Below are positions 16,856 to 27,114 of a stretch of 64,000 bases of DNA, piece by piece. Under the pieces are notes generated by a model. That model saw nothing but the letters and a program-made list of their open reading frames with translations. It was not told where the DNA came from and did not search any database. The stretch is from positions 36,592-100,591 of the forward strand of contig JAFRXK010000023.1 in assembly GCA_017442865.1 (NCBI GenBank). Reading direction: 5' to 3'. Numbering within the stretch: position 1 is the first letter of the stretch; every line of letters starts with the position of its first letter. Source of the stretch: Lachnospiraceae bacterium (GTDB lineage: Bacteria > Bacillota > Clostridia > Lachnospirales > Lachnospiraceae). A program made the position numbers and the translations under genes.

Positions 16856-18370
16856 CTATATTAGGTCTTCGGATGTTACCCTTGAAATATTCTCAATAAT
16901 ATCCCCGGCCATCAAACTGTATGAGCCAAGCTGCTCCTTTGCTTTATCTCCGGCAAGCCCATGAATATACACGCCAAGCGTTGCTGCCCTGTATAATTCC
17001 AGCTTCTGTGCAGCAAGCCCTGCTATAATTCCTGTAAGCACATCACCGCTTCCGCCGGTTGCCATGCCTTCATTTCCACTCAAATTAATATATACATCAC
17101 CCTCTTTAGAAGCCACAACCGTACGCGCATCCTTTAACACACATATTGCCCCTGTAATATTGCTGAAGGTTTTTGCGGTATCAACAGGATTATTTTTAAT
17201 GTCTGATATTTTGCTTTCGGTAAGCCGCTCCATCTCCTTTATATGCGGCGTGACGACCATCCTTGTATTAAGCTTTGACAGCAGCTGTCTGTTTGAAGCC
17301 ATTGTATTTAAGGCATCCGCGTCAATAATAAGCGGCACCTCAGAGTACTGCATCACATAGCTTACAATGTCCTTCACGTATGCTTTTGTTCCCATACCAG
17401 GACCTGTTACGATTACATCAGCATTTGTCATCGCAGTGTTTATTCTTTCAATAAAATTTTCTTCCGGAGAGTAACCTGTTACTATTGCTTCCGGCAGCAG
17501 GCTTCTTATTATCCCCGCATTGTTTTGAGGAATAAGCACCTCCACGAGCCCTGCTCCCATCCGGTAAGCCGCCTTTGCCGAAAGATAAGCCGCACCGCTC
17601 ATTTCCTCACTGCCTGCGATAACAAGCACCCTTCCGAAGCTTCCCTTATGCGTGTTTGGATTTCTTTTCGGAAGCAGGCATAAATCCGCTTTGTCGTATG
17701 TGAATACATTTGAGCGCTGCTCTGTGGCATTTATTGACACAAAACCGATATCTTTTATGATTATCTCGCCGCAGTACTGTGCTGCAGGATATAATGTCAT
17801 GCCAAGCTTACCATATCCGAATGTAACAGTAATATCTGCCCTGACCGCAACACCATAGAGCATGCCCGTATCTGCCGATATTCCGCTTGGAATGTCTACG
17901 GCTGCAACAAAGCATTCTGACATATTTATATACTCAATCGCATCATAGTATTCACCCATAGGCGTTCTTGAAAGTCCTATTCCGAATATTGCATCCACGC
18001 AAATATCATATCTGCCCTTTACAATATATTCTGACAGCTCATTTATGTTGCCATAATGTATGCCCATGTTTTTTATGATATTTAACTGCTGTCTGTATTC
18101 TTCTGTTCCCATGTCGCTGTCCCCAAGCAGCATAATATCTGTTCTGTATCCTCTCTGGAACATAATTCTTGCAATGGCAAGGCCATCTGCACCATTATTA
18201 CCGGTGCCGCATACGACAAGTATTCTTTTTCCGTTATCAAATCTGCCTTCAAGCTCGTCTGCTACAGCAAGCGCTGCCCTTTCCATAAGCACCATCGACG
18301 GAATTCCAATATTGTTTATTGAATAATAATCAACATGCTTCATCTGGCTGCTGTTAAGTAAATATCTCAT
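16856..18370 (-). CDS. nnr: Bifunctional NAD(P)H-hydrate epimerase / ADP-dependent dehydratase
   Basis: Repairs damaged NADH and NADPH hydrates. The N-terminal YjeF domain (about 1-205) epimerises the R to the S form (VVCGTGNNGADGLAIAR, DAIFGIGLSR, DIPSGISADTG). The C-terminal ribokinase-like domain (about 220-500) dehydrates it with ADP (VIAGSEEMSGAAYLSA, GPGMGTKA, IDADALN, TGGSGDVLTGIIAGL). About 504 residues. A reading frame opens four codons earlier, but GGAGGG four bases before the ATG at 18370 and the N-terminus MRYLLNSSQM favour the shorter form. It lies upstream of mazF. Confidence 0.94.
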   Translation of the reverse strand: MRYLLNSSQMKHVDYYSINNIGIPSMVLMERAALAVADELEGRFDNGKRILVVCGTGNNGADGLAIARIMFQRGYRTDIMLLGDSDMGTEEYRQQLNIIKNMGIHYGNINELSEYIVKGRYDICVDAIFGIGLSRTPMGEYYDAIEYINMSECFVAAVDIPSGISADTGMLYGVAVRADITVTFGYGKLGMTLYPAAQYCGEIIIKDIGFVSINATEQRSNVFTYDKADLCLLPKRNPNTHKGSFGRVLVIAGSEEMSGAAYLSAKAAYRMGAGLVEVLIPQNNAGIIRSLLPEAIVTGYSPEENFIERINTAMTNADVIVTGPGMGTKAYVKDIVSYVMQYSEVPLIIDADALNTMASNRQLLSKLNTRMVVTPHIKEMERLTESKISDIKNNPVDTAKTFSNITGAICVLKDARTVVASKEGDVYINLSGNEGMATGGSGDVLTGIIAGLAAQKLELYRAATLGVYIHGLAGDKAKEQLGSYSLMAGDIIENISRVTSEDLI

Positions 18371-18407
18371 AAAGCCCTCCATTTTTCACACACAAATGCA
18401 TATGCAC

Positions 18408-18453
18408 AAAAAGATGCTCTCCAGAAAAAGCGAATCTGAAAAACATCTTTTTT
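18408..18453 (-). terminator. Rho-independent terminator after the L,D-transpeptidase gene
   Basis: AAAAAGATG (18408-18416) pairs with CATCTTTTTT (18444-18453), with a smaller CAGA/TCTG helix in the loop. On the minus strand the stem ends in CATCTTTTTGTG, so a U tract is present. It lies 21 bases past the L,D-transpeptidase stop. Confidence 0.6.
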
Positions 18454-18473
18454 AATGCTTATTTATCTTAAGC

Positions 18474-20360
18474 CTATGGCTGTAATTCTCCTGATTCTTC
18501 TACAGGTGCTTCTGTTTCTACCGGTGGCTGCGTCTCCTCTGTAGGTGGCTGCGGTGCCTCTGTAGGCGGCTGTGTCTCCTCCGTAGGCGGCTGCGGTGCC
18601 TCTGTAGGCGGCTGCGTCTCCTCCGTAGGTGGCTGTGGTGCCTCTGTAGGCGGCTGCGGCGCCTGTGTAGGCGGCTGCGGTGCCTGCGTTTCTACAGGAG
18701 CAGGTGCAGTCTCACGTGCCTTTGCCTTTGCTGCCGCAACATCATATGAACCACCGTAAACTATAACATACATTCCCTTGTATGCATACTGGAATACTTT
18801 TTCTACTGCATCATGCGGCATATTGATACATCCGTGTGAACCGTCTGTAATATAAATATCACCGCCGAATCTGTCTCTCCATGATGCGTCATGCATGCCG
18901 ATACCGCCATTAAAAGGCATCCAGTAGTCTACCGGTGTCTCATAATCCACTCCGTGAAGAATTGCGTTCTTCTTTACATATCTTACAGTAAATACACCGC
19001 CCGGAGTAGCATATCCCTTATCAACGCTTCCCGATACTATCGGACAATCAACAATACGCTGTCCCTGATAATAGAAGAACAAGTGCTGTCCCGTAAGGTC
19101 AATCTCTGCATAAGTTCCGCCGAAGTTGCTTCCTGCTGCCTGTGTCCTTGTATATGGTATTGAACGCTCTACAGTTGTACAGCTTTTAATATCCTGAACA
19201 AGGTATGAGAACAATGCGTCAACGTCTACCTTCTGTGCTGCAGGAGTCTTAATGTTGATGTATGTTCCGTAGCTTGTTAAGAACTGCGAAGTGCCTGTAT
19301 ACTCTGTATATGCATCGGCAAGCTTTGTCGCATAAATCTGGACTGCATCCTGGTCTACCTGAACATTGTAGTCAGCGTCAACATAGAACCAGTCATGCAT
19401 CTTGTCTCTTGTAAGCACCTTGGTCTCTCCGTTAAAATCATATCTTAAAACAGAGTTCATGTATGAATTAAGAGTATTTACCGCATCCTCCATCTTGCCG
19501 TTTCCTCCGGCAGCTGATGCAGTGCTCTCTGTATATGCATCATTCTCGCTTATATCGATATCATCGCTAAAGCCCTTGACTGCGTCTTTAATCTGGCTGC
19601 TTACCGCATCCTTATTTACATACCTGCCCGGCTGCGGAGAAGAGTAATAAAAGCCGGCTGCGTCTGAATATTCAAGCTTCATATCCTCCGGAATAACTTC
19701 ATTTACCGATAAGGCATCTACAATATTGCCAATCTCTGCATCAAGCTTCTCTTCGTCATATTTCCACAAATCATCTATAGTATAATCATTTGCCTCAGAC
19801 TGCCCGCCCAAGGTTCCTGATAAAGCAGTAAATAAATCAAAACTGCTTTCGTCCTCTTCTGACTTAGAAACATTCTTTTTTGCTTTCTTTTTTGCTTTGC
19901 TTTCTTCTTCAGCAGCTGTTTCTGCCTGTGCTTCTATATAATCCTTGAGATTGCATGCATCATTATAAGAAAAATCAATATTCTTACCTTCTATTGTGCC
20001 GACCTTCTGACCGCCGACCATAACTGAAAGTGAATATTTGTCCGACATATCCTTAAGCATATCTTCAACTTCCTGTAATGACATACCGCTTACATCAATA
20101 CCATTTATGGATATTGAAGCATTATTCTTTGCATCCTCAGAAGTACCCTCTGTAGTGTTGCTTTCATCCTCTGCAGAATATGCCGTCGTAGGGTCTACAG
20201 ACATAGTCTGTGTTGTCCTGTTCTTCTGCACCAAAAATGCAATCCCGGCAAGAACGCCTGCAAGAACAAGTATTGTCGCAATTGATGTAATAAAAATTGT
20301 CTTGAATTTCTTATCATGCATTTTGTCGGTAAAGCGATACCAAAGCTTCATAAAAAACAT
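18474..20360 (-). CDS. L,D-transpeptidase (YkuD) with PG-binding domain and Pro-rich tail
   Basis: Cross-links peptidoglycan stem peptides (3-3 links) or anchors proteins to them, outside the membrane. The 628-residue protein has a transmembrane anchor (about 22-45), a linker, VanW/PG_binding_4-type domains ([17 protein letters not shown] near 86, then a large middle region), and a YkuD catalytic domain (about 405-545) with [11 protein letters not shown] and the active-site SHGCINMP. The last 75 residues are repeats of PQPPTEA and TQPPTEE, likely a wall-spanning spacer. The start has GAGAGG eight bases upstream. It sits 18 bases after the DUF815 gene. Confidence 0.92.
   Translation of the reverse strand: MFFMKLWYRFTDKMHDKKFKTIFITSIATILVLAGVLAGIAFLVQKNRTTQTMSVDPTTAYSAEDESNTTEGTSEDAKNNASISINGIDVSGMSLQEVEDMLKDMSDKYSLSVMVGGQKVGTIEGKNIDFSYNDACNLKDYIEAQAETAAEEESKAKKKAKKNVSKSEEDESSFDLFTALSGTLGGQSEANDYTIDDLWKYDEEKLDAEIGNIVDALSVNEVIPEDMKLEYSDAAGFYYSSPQPGRYVNKDAVSSQIKDAVKGFSDDIDISENDAYTESTASAAGGNGKMEDAVNTLNSYMNSVLRYDFNGETKVLTRDKMHDWFYVDADYNVQVDQDAVQIYATKLADAYTEYTGTSQFLTSYGTYINIKTPAAQKVDVDALFSYLVQDIKSCTTVERSIPYTRTQAAGSNFGGTYAEIDLTGQHLFFYYQGQRIVDCPIVSGSVDKGYATPGGVFTVRYVKKNAILHGVDYETPVDYWMPFNGGIGMHDASWRDRFGGDIYITDGSHGCINMPHDAVEKVFQYAYKGMYVIVYGGSYDVAAAKAKARETAPAPVETQAPQPPTQAPQPPTEAPQPPTEETQPPTEAPQPPTEETQPPTEAPQPPTEETQPPVETEAPVEESGELQP
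18520..18690 (-). repeat. Coding repeats for the Pro-rich tail of the L,D-transpeptidase
   Basis: Repeats of about 21-24 bases (core GTAGGCGGCTGCGGTGCCTC on the plus strand) encode alternating PQPPTEA and TQPPTEE units. Copies differ mostly at synonymous sites, so copy number may vary between strains without a frameshift. Confidence 0.75.
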
Positions 20361-20378
20361 ATAGTAAACCTCTCTTCC

Positions 20379-21641
20379 TTATTCCTTTCCCATAAGATAT
20401 GTTATAAATTGTTCTGCTGTTCTGCCTGAAATTCCGCCGTGGCTTAATTCCCACTTGTTAGCTTCAAGTAAAAGCTCATCCTCTGGCATAATAATACCAT
20501 GTCTTTTTGCTAATGCAAGTACAATTGCTGCAAATTCCTTTTTATCAGGCTTTCCGAAATAAATAGTTACGCCGAATCTTGCCGCCAGCGACAGCTTCTC
20601 CTGAACCGTGTCCGATTTATGAAGCTCGTCCAGCGATTCTTCCTTGTCGCTGAATTTTTCGCGAATCAGGTGTCGTCTGTTCGAGGTAGCATAAATAAGC
20701 ACATTCTCCGGCTTTATCTCCAGCCCACCTTCTATTATAGCCTTTAAATATTTATATTCAATCTCAAATTCCTCAAAAGATAAATCATCCATATATATTA
20801 TGAATTTATAGTTTCTGTTCTTTATCTGAGAAATTACAGATGAAAGGTCTTTAAACTGGTGCTTGTACACCTCTATCATTCTAAGCCCCTGCCCGTAATA
20901 CTTATGCAGGATTGCCTTGATGCTTGAAGACTTTCCTGTTCCGCTGTCGCCAAACAGCAGACAGTTGTTTGCCTTTTTACCGTTTATAAATGCTTCCGTA
21001 TTGTCTATAAGCTTCTTTTTCTGCAGCTCATAGCCTATAAGGTCGTCAAGATAAACATGCTCAATATTGAGAATAGGCACTATCTGAGCTTTGCCGTCCG
21101 TATTTTCTATTCGAAATGCCTTATGCAGTCCGAAACGTCCTACTCCATATTTTTTGTAAAAAGCCGCAGTTTCGTCAAGGAATTCATCATCTGAAGCAGT
21201 ATTGCTAAGCTTCTCGCTAAGCTCAAGTATATCATTCCTGATACGCTTGTTAAATGCCCTTCCGCCTTCGCCAAAGCACTGATAACCTGTTATGACTTTA
21301 AATATATCAAGTCCCAGCTTTTTGTCAAGCTTATCAAAATCATAATCGAAGAGTTTTCTCATAATATGAAAATCATTTAACACGACATCATTTATACTGC
21401 CCTCGACCTTTCCTCGTATCTCACATGACATGCTGAAGGCATTTTCATGTGTTGCAATGATATATGCCAGAAAGCAGTGCCACAAATTACCCTTAAAGCC
21501 GTTAATCTCAGCAAGATTTACCAGACGGTTTACCACGCTGTATGCAAGCGCAGTCTCATTGCTTTCCTCCATAAGATATATCATATCATCAAGCAGCTGC
21601 TGTTCTTCAACATCCCTGTAGATTATAAACTGATTCGTCAT
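20379..21641 (-). CDS. DUF815 family AAA ATPase
   Basis: A 420-residue ATP-binding protein of unknown role. The AAA core is about residues 185-415: Walker A LLFGDSGTGKSS, Walker B KFIIYMDDLSFEEFE, sensor region VLIYATSNRRHLIRE and an arginine-rich AARFGVTIYF. The N-terminal half (ALAYSVVNRLVNLAE, LWHCFLAYIIATHEN) is helical and family-specific. DUF815 proteins are cytosolic and lack assigned substrates. AAGAAGG precedes ATG. It lies between pheA and the L,D-transpeptidase gene with gaps of 18 bases on each side, so the three are probably one transcript. Confidence 0.88.
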   Translation of the reverse strand: MTNQFIIYRDVEEQQLLDDMIYLMEESNETALAYSVVNRLVNLAEINGFKGNLWHCFLAYIIATHENAFSMSCEIRGKVEGSINDVVLNDFHIMRKLFDYDFDKLDKKLGLDIFKVITGYQCFGEGGRAFNKRIRNDILELSEKLSNTASDDEFLDETAAFYKKYGVGRFGLHKAFRIENTDGKAQIVPILNIEHVYLDDLIGYELQKKKLIDNTEAFINGKKANNCLLFGDSGTGKSSSIKAILHKYYGQGLRMIEVYKHQFKDLSSVISQIKNRNYKFIIYMDDLSFEEFEIEYKYLKAIIEGGLEIKPENVLIYATSNRRHLIREKFSDKEESLDELHKSDTVQEKLSLAARFGVTIYFGKPDKKEFAAIVLALAKRHGIIMPEDELLLEANKWELSHGGISGRTAEQFITYLMGKE

Positions 21642-21659
21642 TTTTAAACCTTCTTATCC

Positions 21660-22787
21660 TTAATAATTACCCAGTAATCTAAAATAATTTGATTCTTCTA
21701 TTACGCCTCTTAACGCATCTATAACTCTTTCCTCGCCTAAATTTCCCTCAAAATCGAGGAAGAATCTATACTCCCATGAGCGTCCCGGAATCGGTCTGGA
21801 TTCTATCTTTGTCATGTTCAGATTGTTAAACATAAAATGCGAAAGCATAGTATATAATGAACCGCTTTCGTGTGAAAGCTCAAAGCAGATGCTTATCTTG
21901 TCTGCGTTTTCAGTATATATCTTTCTGTTAGAAACAATTATGAACCTTGTTATATTTGTATCATTGTCTAATATATCATCTGCAAGCTCTTTAAGTCCGT
22001 AAAGCTGTCCTGCATATCTGCTTGCAATTGCCGCAGACTTCTCATCCTGCATATTGTGTATTCTTTTTGCGCTTACTGCGGTATTCTCGGTTGCTACCTT
22101 CTGCCAATGCTTATGCTCGCTTAAAAATCTGCTGCACTGCATAAAGCCCTGCGGATGTGAATAAACTTTTTCAATTTCAGAAAGGACCGCATTCTCACAG
22201 CCTAACAGCACATGCTTTACGTCAATATAAACTTCACCGACAATATAATTGTCATAACGTGAAAGCAGGTCATATACATCTGACACAATACCCGCCGAGG
22301 AATTTTCAATCGGGAGCACCGCATAATCTGCCAGTCCTGCACTTATAGTCTTCATGGCGTCCGCAAATGTAGGCACATGCTTTGCATTTACATCCTCGCC
22401 AAAATATTTTATTGTAGCAGCGTGACTGTAAGCGCCTTCAACTCCCTGATAAACAACTCGTGCATTGTCCTTGTTAATAGCATCAATTCTGTTAAACGGT
22501 AAATCAACAGGCACTCCATACTCTGTCATAAGCTTGTACTGCTTAATCCTGCTGTATGTAATTATCTGCTTGAAAAGCTCCTCAACATATTTTTTCTCGT
22601 CATCATCCATAATAAACGCCGTTAATGTCTCCAGCTTTTGCATTTCGCGTGTTTTATCAAGCACTTCTTTATTTTTGTCTGCTTTAAATTCTGCAACCTT
22701 TGAAATCAGCTTCATTCTTTCTAAAAAAGCATCCTTTATAGTAAAATCAAGCGAATCAAGCTGGTCTCTTATTTCTGTCAAGTCCAT
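21660..22787 (-). CDS. pheA: Bifunctional chorismate mutase / prephenate dehydratase
   Basis: Converts chorismate to prephenate and then to phenylpyruvate. The 375-residue protein has a chorismate mutase domain (1 to about 95, MDLTEIRDQLDSLD), a prephenate dehydratase domain (about 110-290, YQGVEGAYSHAA, LPIENSSAGIV, YSHPQGFMQC and the catalytic NITRF) and an ACT domain (about 295-375, ESGSLYTMLSHF, IESRPIPGRSWEY), whose ESRP motif binds phenylalanine for feedback. AAAGGAGA lies upstream of ATG. It follows folBK by 57 bases. Confidence 0.95.
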   Translation of the reverse strand: MDLTEIRDQLDSLDFTIKDAFLERMKLISKVAEFKADKNKEVLDKTREMQKLETLTAFIMDDDEKKYVEELFKQIITYSRIKQYKLMTEYGVPVDLPFNRIDAINKDNARVVYQGVEGAYSHAATIKYFGEDVNAKHVPTFADAMKTISAGLADYAVLPIENSSAGIVSDVYDLLSRYDNYIVGEVYIDVKHVLLGCENAVLSEIEKVYSHPQGFMQCSRFLSEHKHWQKVATENTAVSAKRIHNMQDEKSAAIASRYAGQLYGLKELADDILDNDTNITRFIIVSNRKIYTENADKISICFELSHESGSLYTMLSHFMFNNLNMTKIESRPIPGRSWEYRFFLDFEGNLGEERVIDALRGVIEESNYFRLLGNY

Positions 22788-22844
22788 AGTTGTCTCCTTT
22801 TCGCTGCCCTGGTCGGCGCAATATTCAGTAATTATTTCTTCAGA

Positions 22845-23654
22845 CTATAATTCTTTGAGCATCTCAAGCATAGTTTTTTTGTACACCGGGTGTACATAAT
22901 AAGGAGCAATCTGTGCCATAGGCTTTAAAACAAACTCCCTGTTTTTCATATCTGCATGAGGAACGGTAAGTCTTTCATTGTATATTATATCATCATCATA
23001 AAATATCAGATCAAGGTCAAGCGTCCTCGGTCCCCATCTTTTTATTCTTTTACGACCTGCTTCATTCTCAATATTCTGCATTGCATCCAGAAGCTCAAGC
23101 GGTTCAAGAAGCGTCTCAAGCATAATGCAGCCGTTTAGAAAATCAGGCTGGTCCTCTACGCCATAAGGCTTTGTCACTATATAATCAGACACCTTAAGCA
23201 CCTTGTTTTGGGCTATGCTGCCAAGCTTTTCAACAGCTTCGTCTATAAGCTGCCTGCTGTCGCCGAGATTTGAACCAAATGCTACATAAGCGGTATGCTT
23301 TTTTCTTGTAATTTCAACAGCTACTGTCTCAAGCGGCATGCCAATAGGCGCCCAGGGCTTTTTGACCTCCACTGTCACCTTTTTTACCGGCTCAAACTGC
23401 GTCAAAATCATCTCTGCAAGCTTCTCTGCCACAGCTTCAATTAAATTGCAGGTGTTGTCCTGCATCCAGTCAACTATGCTGCGGCACACCCCTGCATAGT
23501 TCACAGACTCATTAATATCATCGCTTACGCCTGCTTTTCTTGTGTCAAGAAAAAGCGCAGCCGATACAACGAACTTCTGTCCGAGCATATTCTCTTCTTC
23601 ATACACGCCATGCTTTGCAAAGCATTCAAGATTAATAATCTTTATCCTGTCCAT
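22845..23654 (-). CDS. folBK: Dihydroneopterin aldolase / HPPK fusion
   Basis: Two consecutive folate enzymes in one 269-residue chain. The FolB domain (1 to about 118) cleaves dihydroneopterin (LECFAKHGVYEEE, ESVNYAGVC, NLIEAVAEKLA). The FolK domain (about 122-269) pyrophosphorylates 6-hydroxymethyl-dihydropterin (AYVAFGSNLGDS, RWGPRTLDLDLIFYDD, VPHADMKNREFVL). The frame extends one codon further to a TTG, but the ATG at 23654 with AAAGGG upstream is the better start. It follows folP in the folate operon. Confidence 0.95.
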   Translation of the reverse strand: MDRIKIINLECFAKHGVYEEENMLGQKFVVSAALFLDTRKAGVSDDINESVNYAGVCRSIVDWMQDNTCNLIEAVAEKLAEMILTQFEPVKKVTVEVKKPWAPIGMPLETVAVEITRKKHTAYVAFGSNLGDSRQLIDEAVEKLGSIAQNKVLKVSDYIVTKPYGVEDQPDFLNGCIMLETLLEPLELLDAMQNIENEAGRKRIKRWGPRTLDLDLIFYDDDIIYNERLTVPHADMKNREFVLKPMAQIAPYYVHPVYKKTMLEMLKEL

Positions 23655-23723
23655 CAATCATCAACCCTTTTAATAAACTAAAACCTCTTTAATTTAAATT
23701 ACTTGTCCGGCTACAGTTCTTTT

Positions 23724-24530
23724 TTAACTCTTAAGCACTGCTTCAGTCATCATAACCGCTCTTTTATTCTGCTTAATATCATGAACCCTTATAAATGAGC
23801 AGCCCTTCATAACGCCTATGACCGAGGTAGCAATTGTACCTTCAACCCTCTCATCAACAGGCAGGTCAAGTGTTATGCCGATTACCGATTTTCTGCTTGT
23901 TCCAAGCAGCACAGGATAACCGAGCTTCTTAAGCATTTCCAGATGATTAATTATCATAAGATTCTGCTCATAGGTCTTTCCAAAGCCAACGCCCGGGTCA
24001 AGTATAAGCCTGTTATCCGCTATGCCTGCCTTTTTTGCAATATCAACGCACTCTTTTAAATCCTGCAGCACATCATCAAGGTAATCCTCATAAACTGCTT
24101 CTTTCCTGTTGTGCATAAGGCAGCATGCCACACCGCTTTTTGCAGCTTCAACAGCCAGCCTGTCATCATATTTAAGGCCCCAGATATCATTGAGCATATC
24201 AGCCCCTTGAGAAAATGCCGCCTTAAAAACCTCTGATTTGTATGTATCAATCGAAACCGGTATATCAAACCTTGCTTTAATTGCGGCGATAGCAGGCGCA
24301 ACCCTCTCTATCTCCTCGCTGTCTGAAAGCAGCGTATAGCCCGGTCTTGTTGATTCTCCTCCCACATCAATAATGTCTGCGCCATCAGCAATCATCTCTT
24401 CAACATGGTACAAAATCGAATCCCTGGTATTCCATCTGCCGCCATCCGAAAAAGAATCCGGCGTAACATTTAATATGCCCATGATGTATGTATGATTTCC
24501 GGTGTCAAAATGCCTTCCGCCAATTATCAT
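23724..24530 (-). CDS. folP: Dihydropteroate synthase
   Basis: Joins 6-hydroxymethyl-dihydropterin pyrophosphate to p-aminobenzoate; target of sulfonamides. 268 residues with the family motifs MGILNVTPDSFSDGG (about 17-31), DVGGESTRPG (about 60-69), DPGVGFGKT and the C-terminal FIRVHDIKQNKRAV. Its ATG overlaps the end of the HD-domain gene by four bases, indicating translational coupling. Confidence 0.96.
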   Translation of the reverse strand: MIIGGRHFDTGNHTYIMGILNVTPDSFSDGGRWNTRDSILYHVEEMIADGADIIDVGGESTRPGYTLLSDSEEIERVAPAIAAIKARFDIPVSIDTYKSEVFKAAFSQGADMLNDIWGLKYDDRLAVEAAKSGVACCLMHNRKEAVYEDYLDDVLQDLKECVDIAKKAGIADNRLILDPGVGFGKTYEQNLMIINHLEMLKKLGYPVLLGTSRKSVIGITLDLPVDERVEGTIATSVIGVMKGCSFIRVHDIKQNKRAVMMTEAVLKS

Positions 24531-25165
24531 ATCTTTAATTCCTTATTTTTTCTTGCTTCGCTCCACTTGCAGCTGTCCCACGCCCTGCATTTAAAGCAGA
24601 GCCTTGATTCATCATCGGCAAGCTTTATTATCCTTCTAAGTGCTTCCCTGTCCGTTTTACTGTCTGCGCCATTTGCAGAAACTTCTGATGCCTCGGCTCC
24701 GCCTGCACCATTTGCAGGAACTTCTGATATCTCGGCACCACCTGCACCATTTGCAGAAACTTCTGATGCCTTGGCTGCGCCTGCGCCATTTGCAGAAACT
24801 TCTGATGCCTCGGCTCCGCTCCTGTGTCCGGTAACAGCATATAAAATAACCTCTGCCTCTTCCTCATTAAAGCCGCATACTGCAAGAATATCCGCCGCAA
24901 TCGCGGCTCCGGCCCTGTCATGCGGAATGCCTGATTCATACTGCGCCGCCCTGCCTATATCATGCAGCAGTGCCGCCGCATAAATCAGCTCCTTATCAAG
25001 CCCGCTATTCTCCTCAAGCGCATGTATGTAAGCAATACGCGCAACATCTAAGAGATGATTCAAATCATGCCGGCAGTATATTCTGTCAGCCTCGTAATGC
25101 CCGATTTTATCTAATTCACTGCAAAATCCTTCATCTGAAAGGATATTATCTATTCTTCTCATCAT
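24527..25165 (-). CDS. HD-domain phosphohydrolase in the folate operon
   Basis: A 212-residue metal-dependent phosphohydrolase of the HD superfamily, role unknown. Metal ligands are visible in [12 protein letters not shown] (about 32-43), [14 protein letters not shown] (HD at about 68-69) and [13 protein letters not shown] (about 82). Between the HD core and the C-terminal helix ([20 protein letters not shown]) lies a 13-residue tandem repeat. The gene overlaps folE and folP by four bases each, so it is co-translated with folate enzymes. I infer a possible role in removing phosphate from dihydroneopterin triphosphate, the step with no recognised gene here; a general nucleotidase is the alternative. 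Confidence 0.85.
   Translation of the reverse strand: MMRRIDNILSDEGFCSELDKIGHYEADRIYCRHDLNHLLDVARIAYIHALEENSGLDKELIYAAALLHDIGRAAQYESGIPHDRAGAAIAADILAVCGFNEEEAEVILYAVTGHRSGAEASEVSANGAGAAKASEVSANGAGGAEISEVPANGAGGAEASEVSANGADSKTDREALRRIIKLADDESRLCFKCRAWDSCKWSEARKNKELKI
24662..24830 (-). repeat. 39-bp in-frame minisatellite inside the HD-domain gene
   Basis: Four copies of a 39-bp unit, marked by ATTTGCAG at 24671, 24710, 24749 and 24788. Each encodes 13 residues of the form [13 protein letters not shown]. The unit is a multiple of three, so gain or loss of copies keeps the frame. Confidence 0.9.
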
Positions 25166-25716
25166 TTTTTTATCATTCTGAAAACTCTGTCGCAGAGTGT
25201 ATCATCCTCTTCAAATACGCCTCTGGCGATATATGTCATGGTCTTCGTACCCGGCTTCTTAATGCCGCGCATGCTCATGCACATATGCTCCGCTTCTATA
25301 ATGACAAGTACTCCCTTCGGCTGTAAATTCTCCATAACAGCATCTGCAATCTGCTCAGTGAGCTTCTCCTGTATCTGCGCCCTCTTTGCAAATGCGTCAA
25401 CTGTTCTGGCAAGCTTGCTCAAGCCTACAACCTTGCCGTCAGAAATATATGCTATATGAACCTCGCCAAAAAAAGGAAGCAAGTGATGCTCGCACATAGA
25501 ATAAAATGGTATGTCCTTTTCCAAAACCAGCTCACTGCCAGGAGTGCTGAAGGTCTTAGATAAGTGTTCCTTAACCTCTTCGTCATTTCCACCGAATATC
25601 TCCTCGCACATTCTGCCGATTCTTCCCGGCGTTGCAACAAGACCTTCCCTGTCCGGGTCTTCACCGATTGCCTCTAAAATCATGCGTACTGCAGCTTCAA
25701 TTTTTTTCTTGTCCAT
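25162..25716 (-). CDS. folE: GTP cyclohydrolase I
   Basis: Opens GTP to 7,8-dihydroneopterin triphosphate, the first step of folate synthesis. 184 residues with the zinc ligands and active-site motifs [11 protein letters not shown] (about 73-83), [18 protein letters not shown], and [11 protein letters not shown], which supplies the second zinc cysteine. AAGGAGATAGTTA precedes the ATG. It overlaps the end of folC by 20 bases and the start of the HD gene by four. Confidence 0.96.
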   Translation of the reverse strand: MDKKKIEAAVRMILEAIGEDPDREGLVATPGRIGRMCEEIFGGNDEEVKEHLSKTFSTPGSELVLEKDIPFYSMCEHHLLPFFGEVHIAYISDGKVVGLSKLARTVDAFAKRAQIQEKLTEQIADAVMENLQPKGVLVIIEAEHMCMSMRGIKKPGTKTMTYIARGVFEEDDTLCDRVFRMIKK

Positions 25717-26995
25717 TAACTATCTCCTTAATACTACCAATATAACTTAATGAGCCGAATGCAATAACAACTCCGTCTTTGCCGGCAGCCTCTATCGCAT
25801 CATCCACAGCCTGTTTAAATGTATCCTCTGCTTTTACACCCTTACAGTATGCCGATACACACTTTGCAAGCTTAACAGCATCAAGCGCCCTTTTATTATC
25901 AGGCGTAACGGTATATACCTTATCCGCTAAAGGTACCATAAGCTCTGCCACTTTGTCAAACTCTTTATCGGCTAACACTCCCATTATATATACTAATTTT
26001 CTATTTGTAAAATACATTTTTACTGTCTGTTTAAGCTTTGCGGCTGCATCAGGGTTATGCGCTCCGTCAATAATAAAAAGCGGATTTTGCATAATCGGTT
26101 CAAATCTTCCGCAGATAACACTATTTTTAATGCCTTCCCTGATTGCCCTTGCAGAAATATTCACGCCTTTTTTTCTTAATGCCAATACTGTTTCAACAGC
26201 CACCGCTGCATTTGCCGCCTGATATGCCCCTAAAAGCCCCGTTGTAAGCCTTTTAAACCGCTTATAGGTAAATATAAGCCTGTTACTGTTTTCGTCGAAA
26301 TACGCCGAATCTACAGCCCTTCTGACATCACATAACGTGAGCGTGGCATTCTTCTCTTCACAAATATCCTTAATAACCTTATTAACCTTCTCATTCTGGT
26401 CATAAAGAACCACGGCAGAGCCATCCTTAATAATTCCGCCCTTCTGGTAGGCTATTTTTTCAATCGTATCACCGAGATACTGCATATGGTCCATGTCGAT
26501 TGATGTAAGCACGCAGACCTTTGTGCCCGAAATAACATTTGTGGCATCCTCCCTGCCGCCCATTCCGGTCTCAATGACCGCAAAATCACAGCAGCCTTCC
26601 GCAAAATAATAAAATGCAGCGGCAGTCTCCATTTCGAAAATCGTCGGATGACTATGTCCCTGCGCCTTCATATCGCGGCATACCGCTATAATACGTGTCA
26701 TAAGCCTTTCATATTCCGCAGCTGTAATCTCTTTTCCCGATATTACATATTTCTCTGTCTCTGAAAAGACACATGGTGAGGTGTATGTCCCGGTCTTGAA
26801 TCCTGCAGCATTTAATATTGAAGAAATGTATGCAATTGTGGAGCCCTTTCCGTTCGTCCCCGCAACGTGGATGAATTTTAGCTTCCTTTCAGGATTGCCC
26901 AGCCTGTATAAAAGCTCTCTCATAGTATCAAGCCCAAGAACTATCCCCATTTTGGATACATTCTTCAGGTAATTATTAATTTCACTGCAATTCAT
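25697..26995 (-). CDS. folC: Dihydrofolate / folylpolyglutamate synthase
   Basis: Adds glutamate to dihydropteroate and then to folates. 432 residues of the Mur-ligase fold: P-loop [10 protein letters not shown] (about 44-53), [45 protein letters not shown] with the carbamylated-lysine region, and DGAHNPDAA in the C-terminal domain. AAAGGA lies upstream of the ATG. It is the first gene of the folC-folE-HD-folP-folBK operon. Confidence 0.95.
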   Translation of the reverse strand: MNCSEINNYLKNVSKMGIVLGLDTMRELLYRLGNPERKLKFIHVAGTNGKGSTIAYISSILNAAGFKTGTYTSPCVFSETEKYVISGKEITAAEYERLMTRIIAVCRDMKAQGHSHPTIFEMETAAAFYYFAEGCCDFAVIETGMGGREDATNVISGTKVCVLTSIDMDHMQYLGDTIEKIAYQKGGIIKDGSAVVLYDQNEKVNKVIKDICEEKNATLTLCDVRRAVDSAYFDENSNRLIFTYKRFKRLTTGLLGAYQAANAAVAVETVLALRKKGVNISARAIREGIKNSVICGRFEPIMQNPLFIIDGAHNPDAAAKLKQTVKMYFTNRKLVYIMGVLADKEFDKVAELMVPLADKVYTVTPDNKRALDAVKLAKCVSAYCKGVKAEDTFKQAVDDAIEAAGKDGVVIAFGSLSYIGSIKEIVNGQEKN

Positions 26996-27085
26996 AAAAC
27001 ATGTTCCTTTCGCTGCACTTTTAATTTATGCGCAATAAAAGCTTAAAACTGAAAAGGCACCTTTTCATCATTTTTTTCTAAAGTA

Positions 27086-27107
27086 ATACCCTCCTGTCGG
27101 AGGGTAT
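27086..27107 (-). terminator. Terminator hairpin after codY
   Basis: ATACCCTCC (27086-27094) and GGAGGGTAT (27099-27107) form a perfect 9-bp stem with a 4-base loop, eight bases past the codY stop. On the minus strand it is followed by TACTTTAG, a weak U tract. Confidence 0.6.
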
Positions 27108-27114
27108 CACCATT

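Noticed and set aside
22956..24983. Plus-strand frames opposite folBK, folP and the HD gene
   Set aside because: They are shadows of well-supported minus-strand genes; the long one at 24492 reflects the 39-bp repeat.
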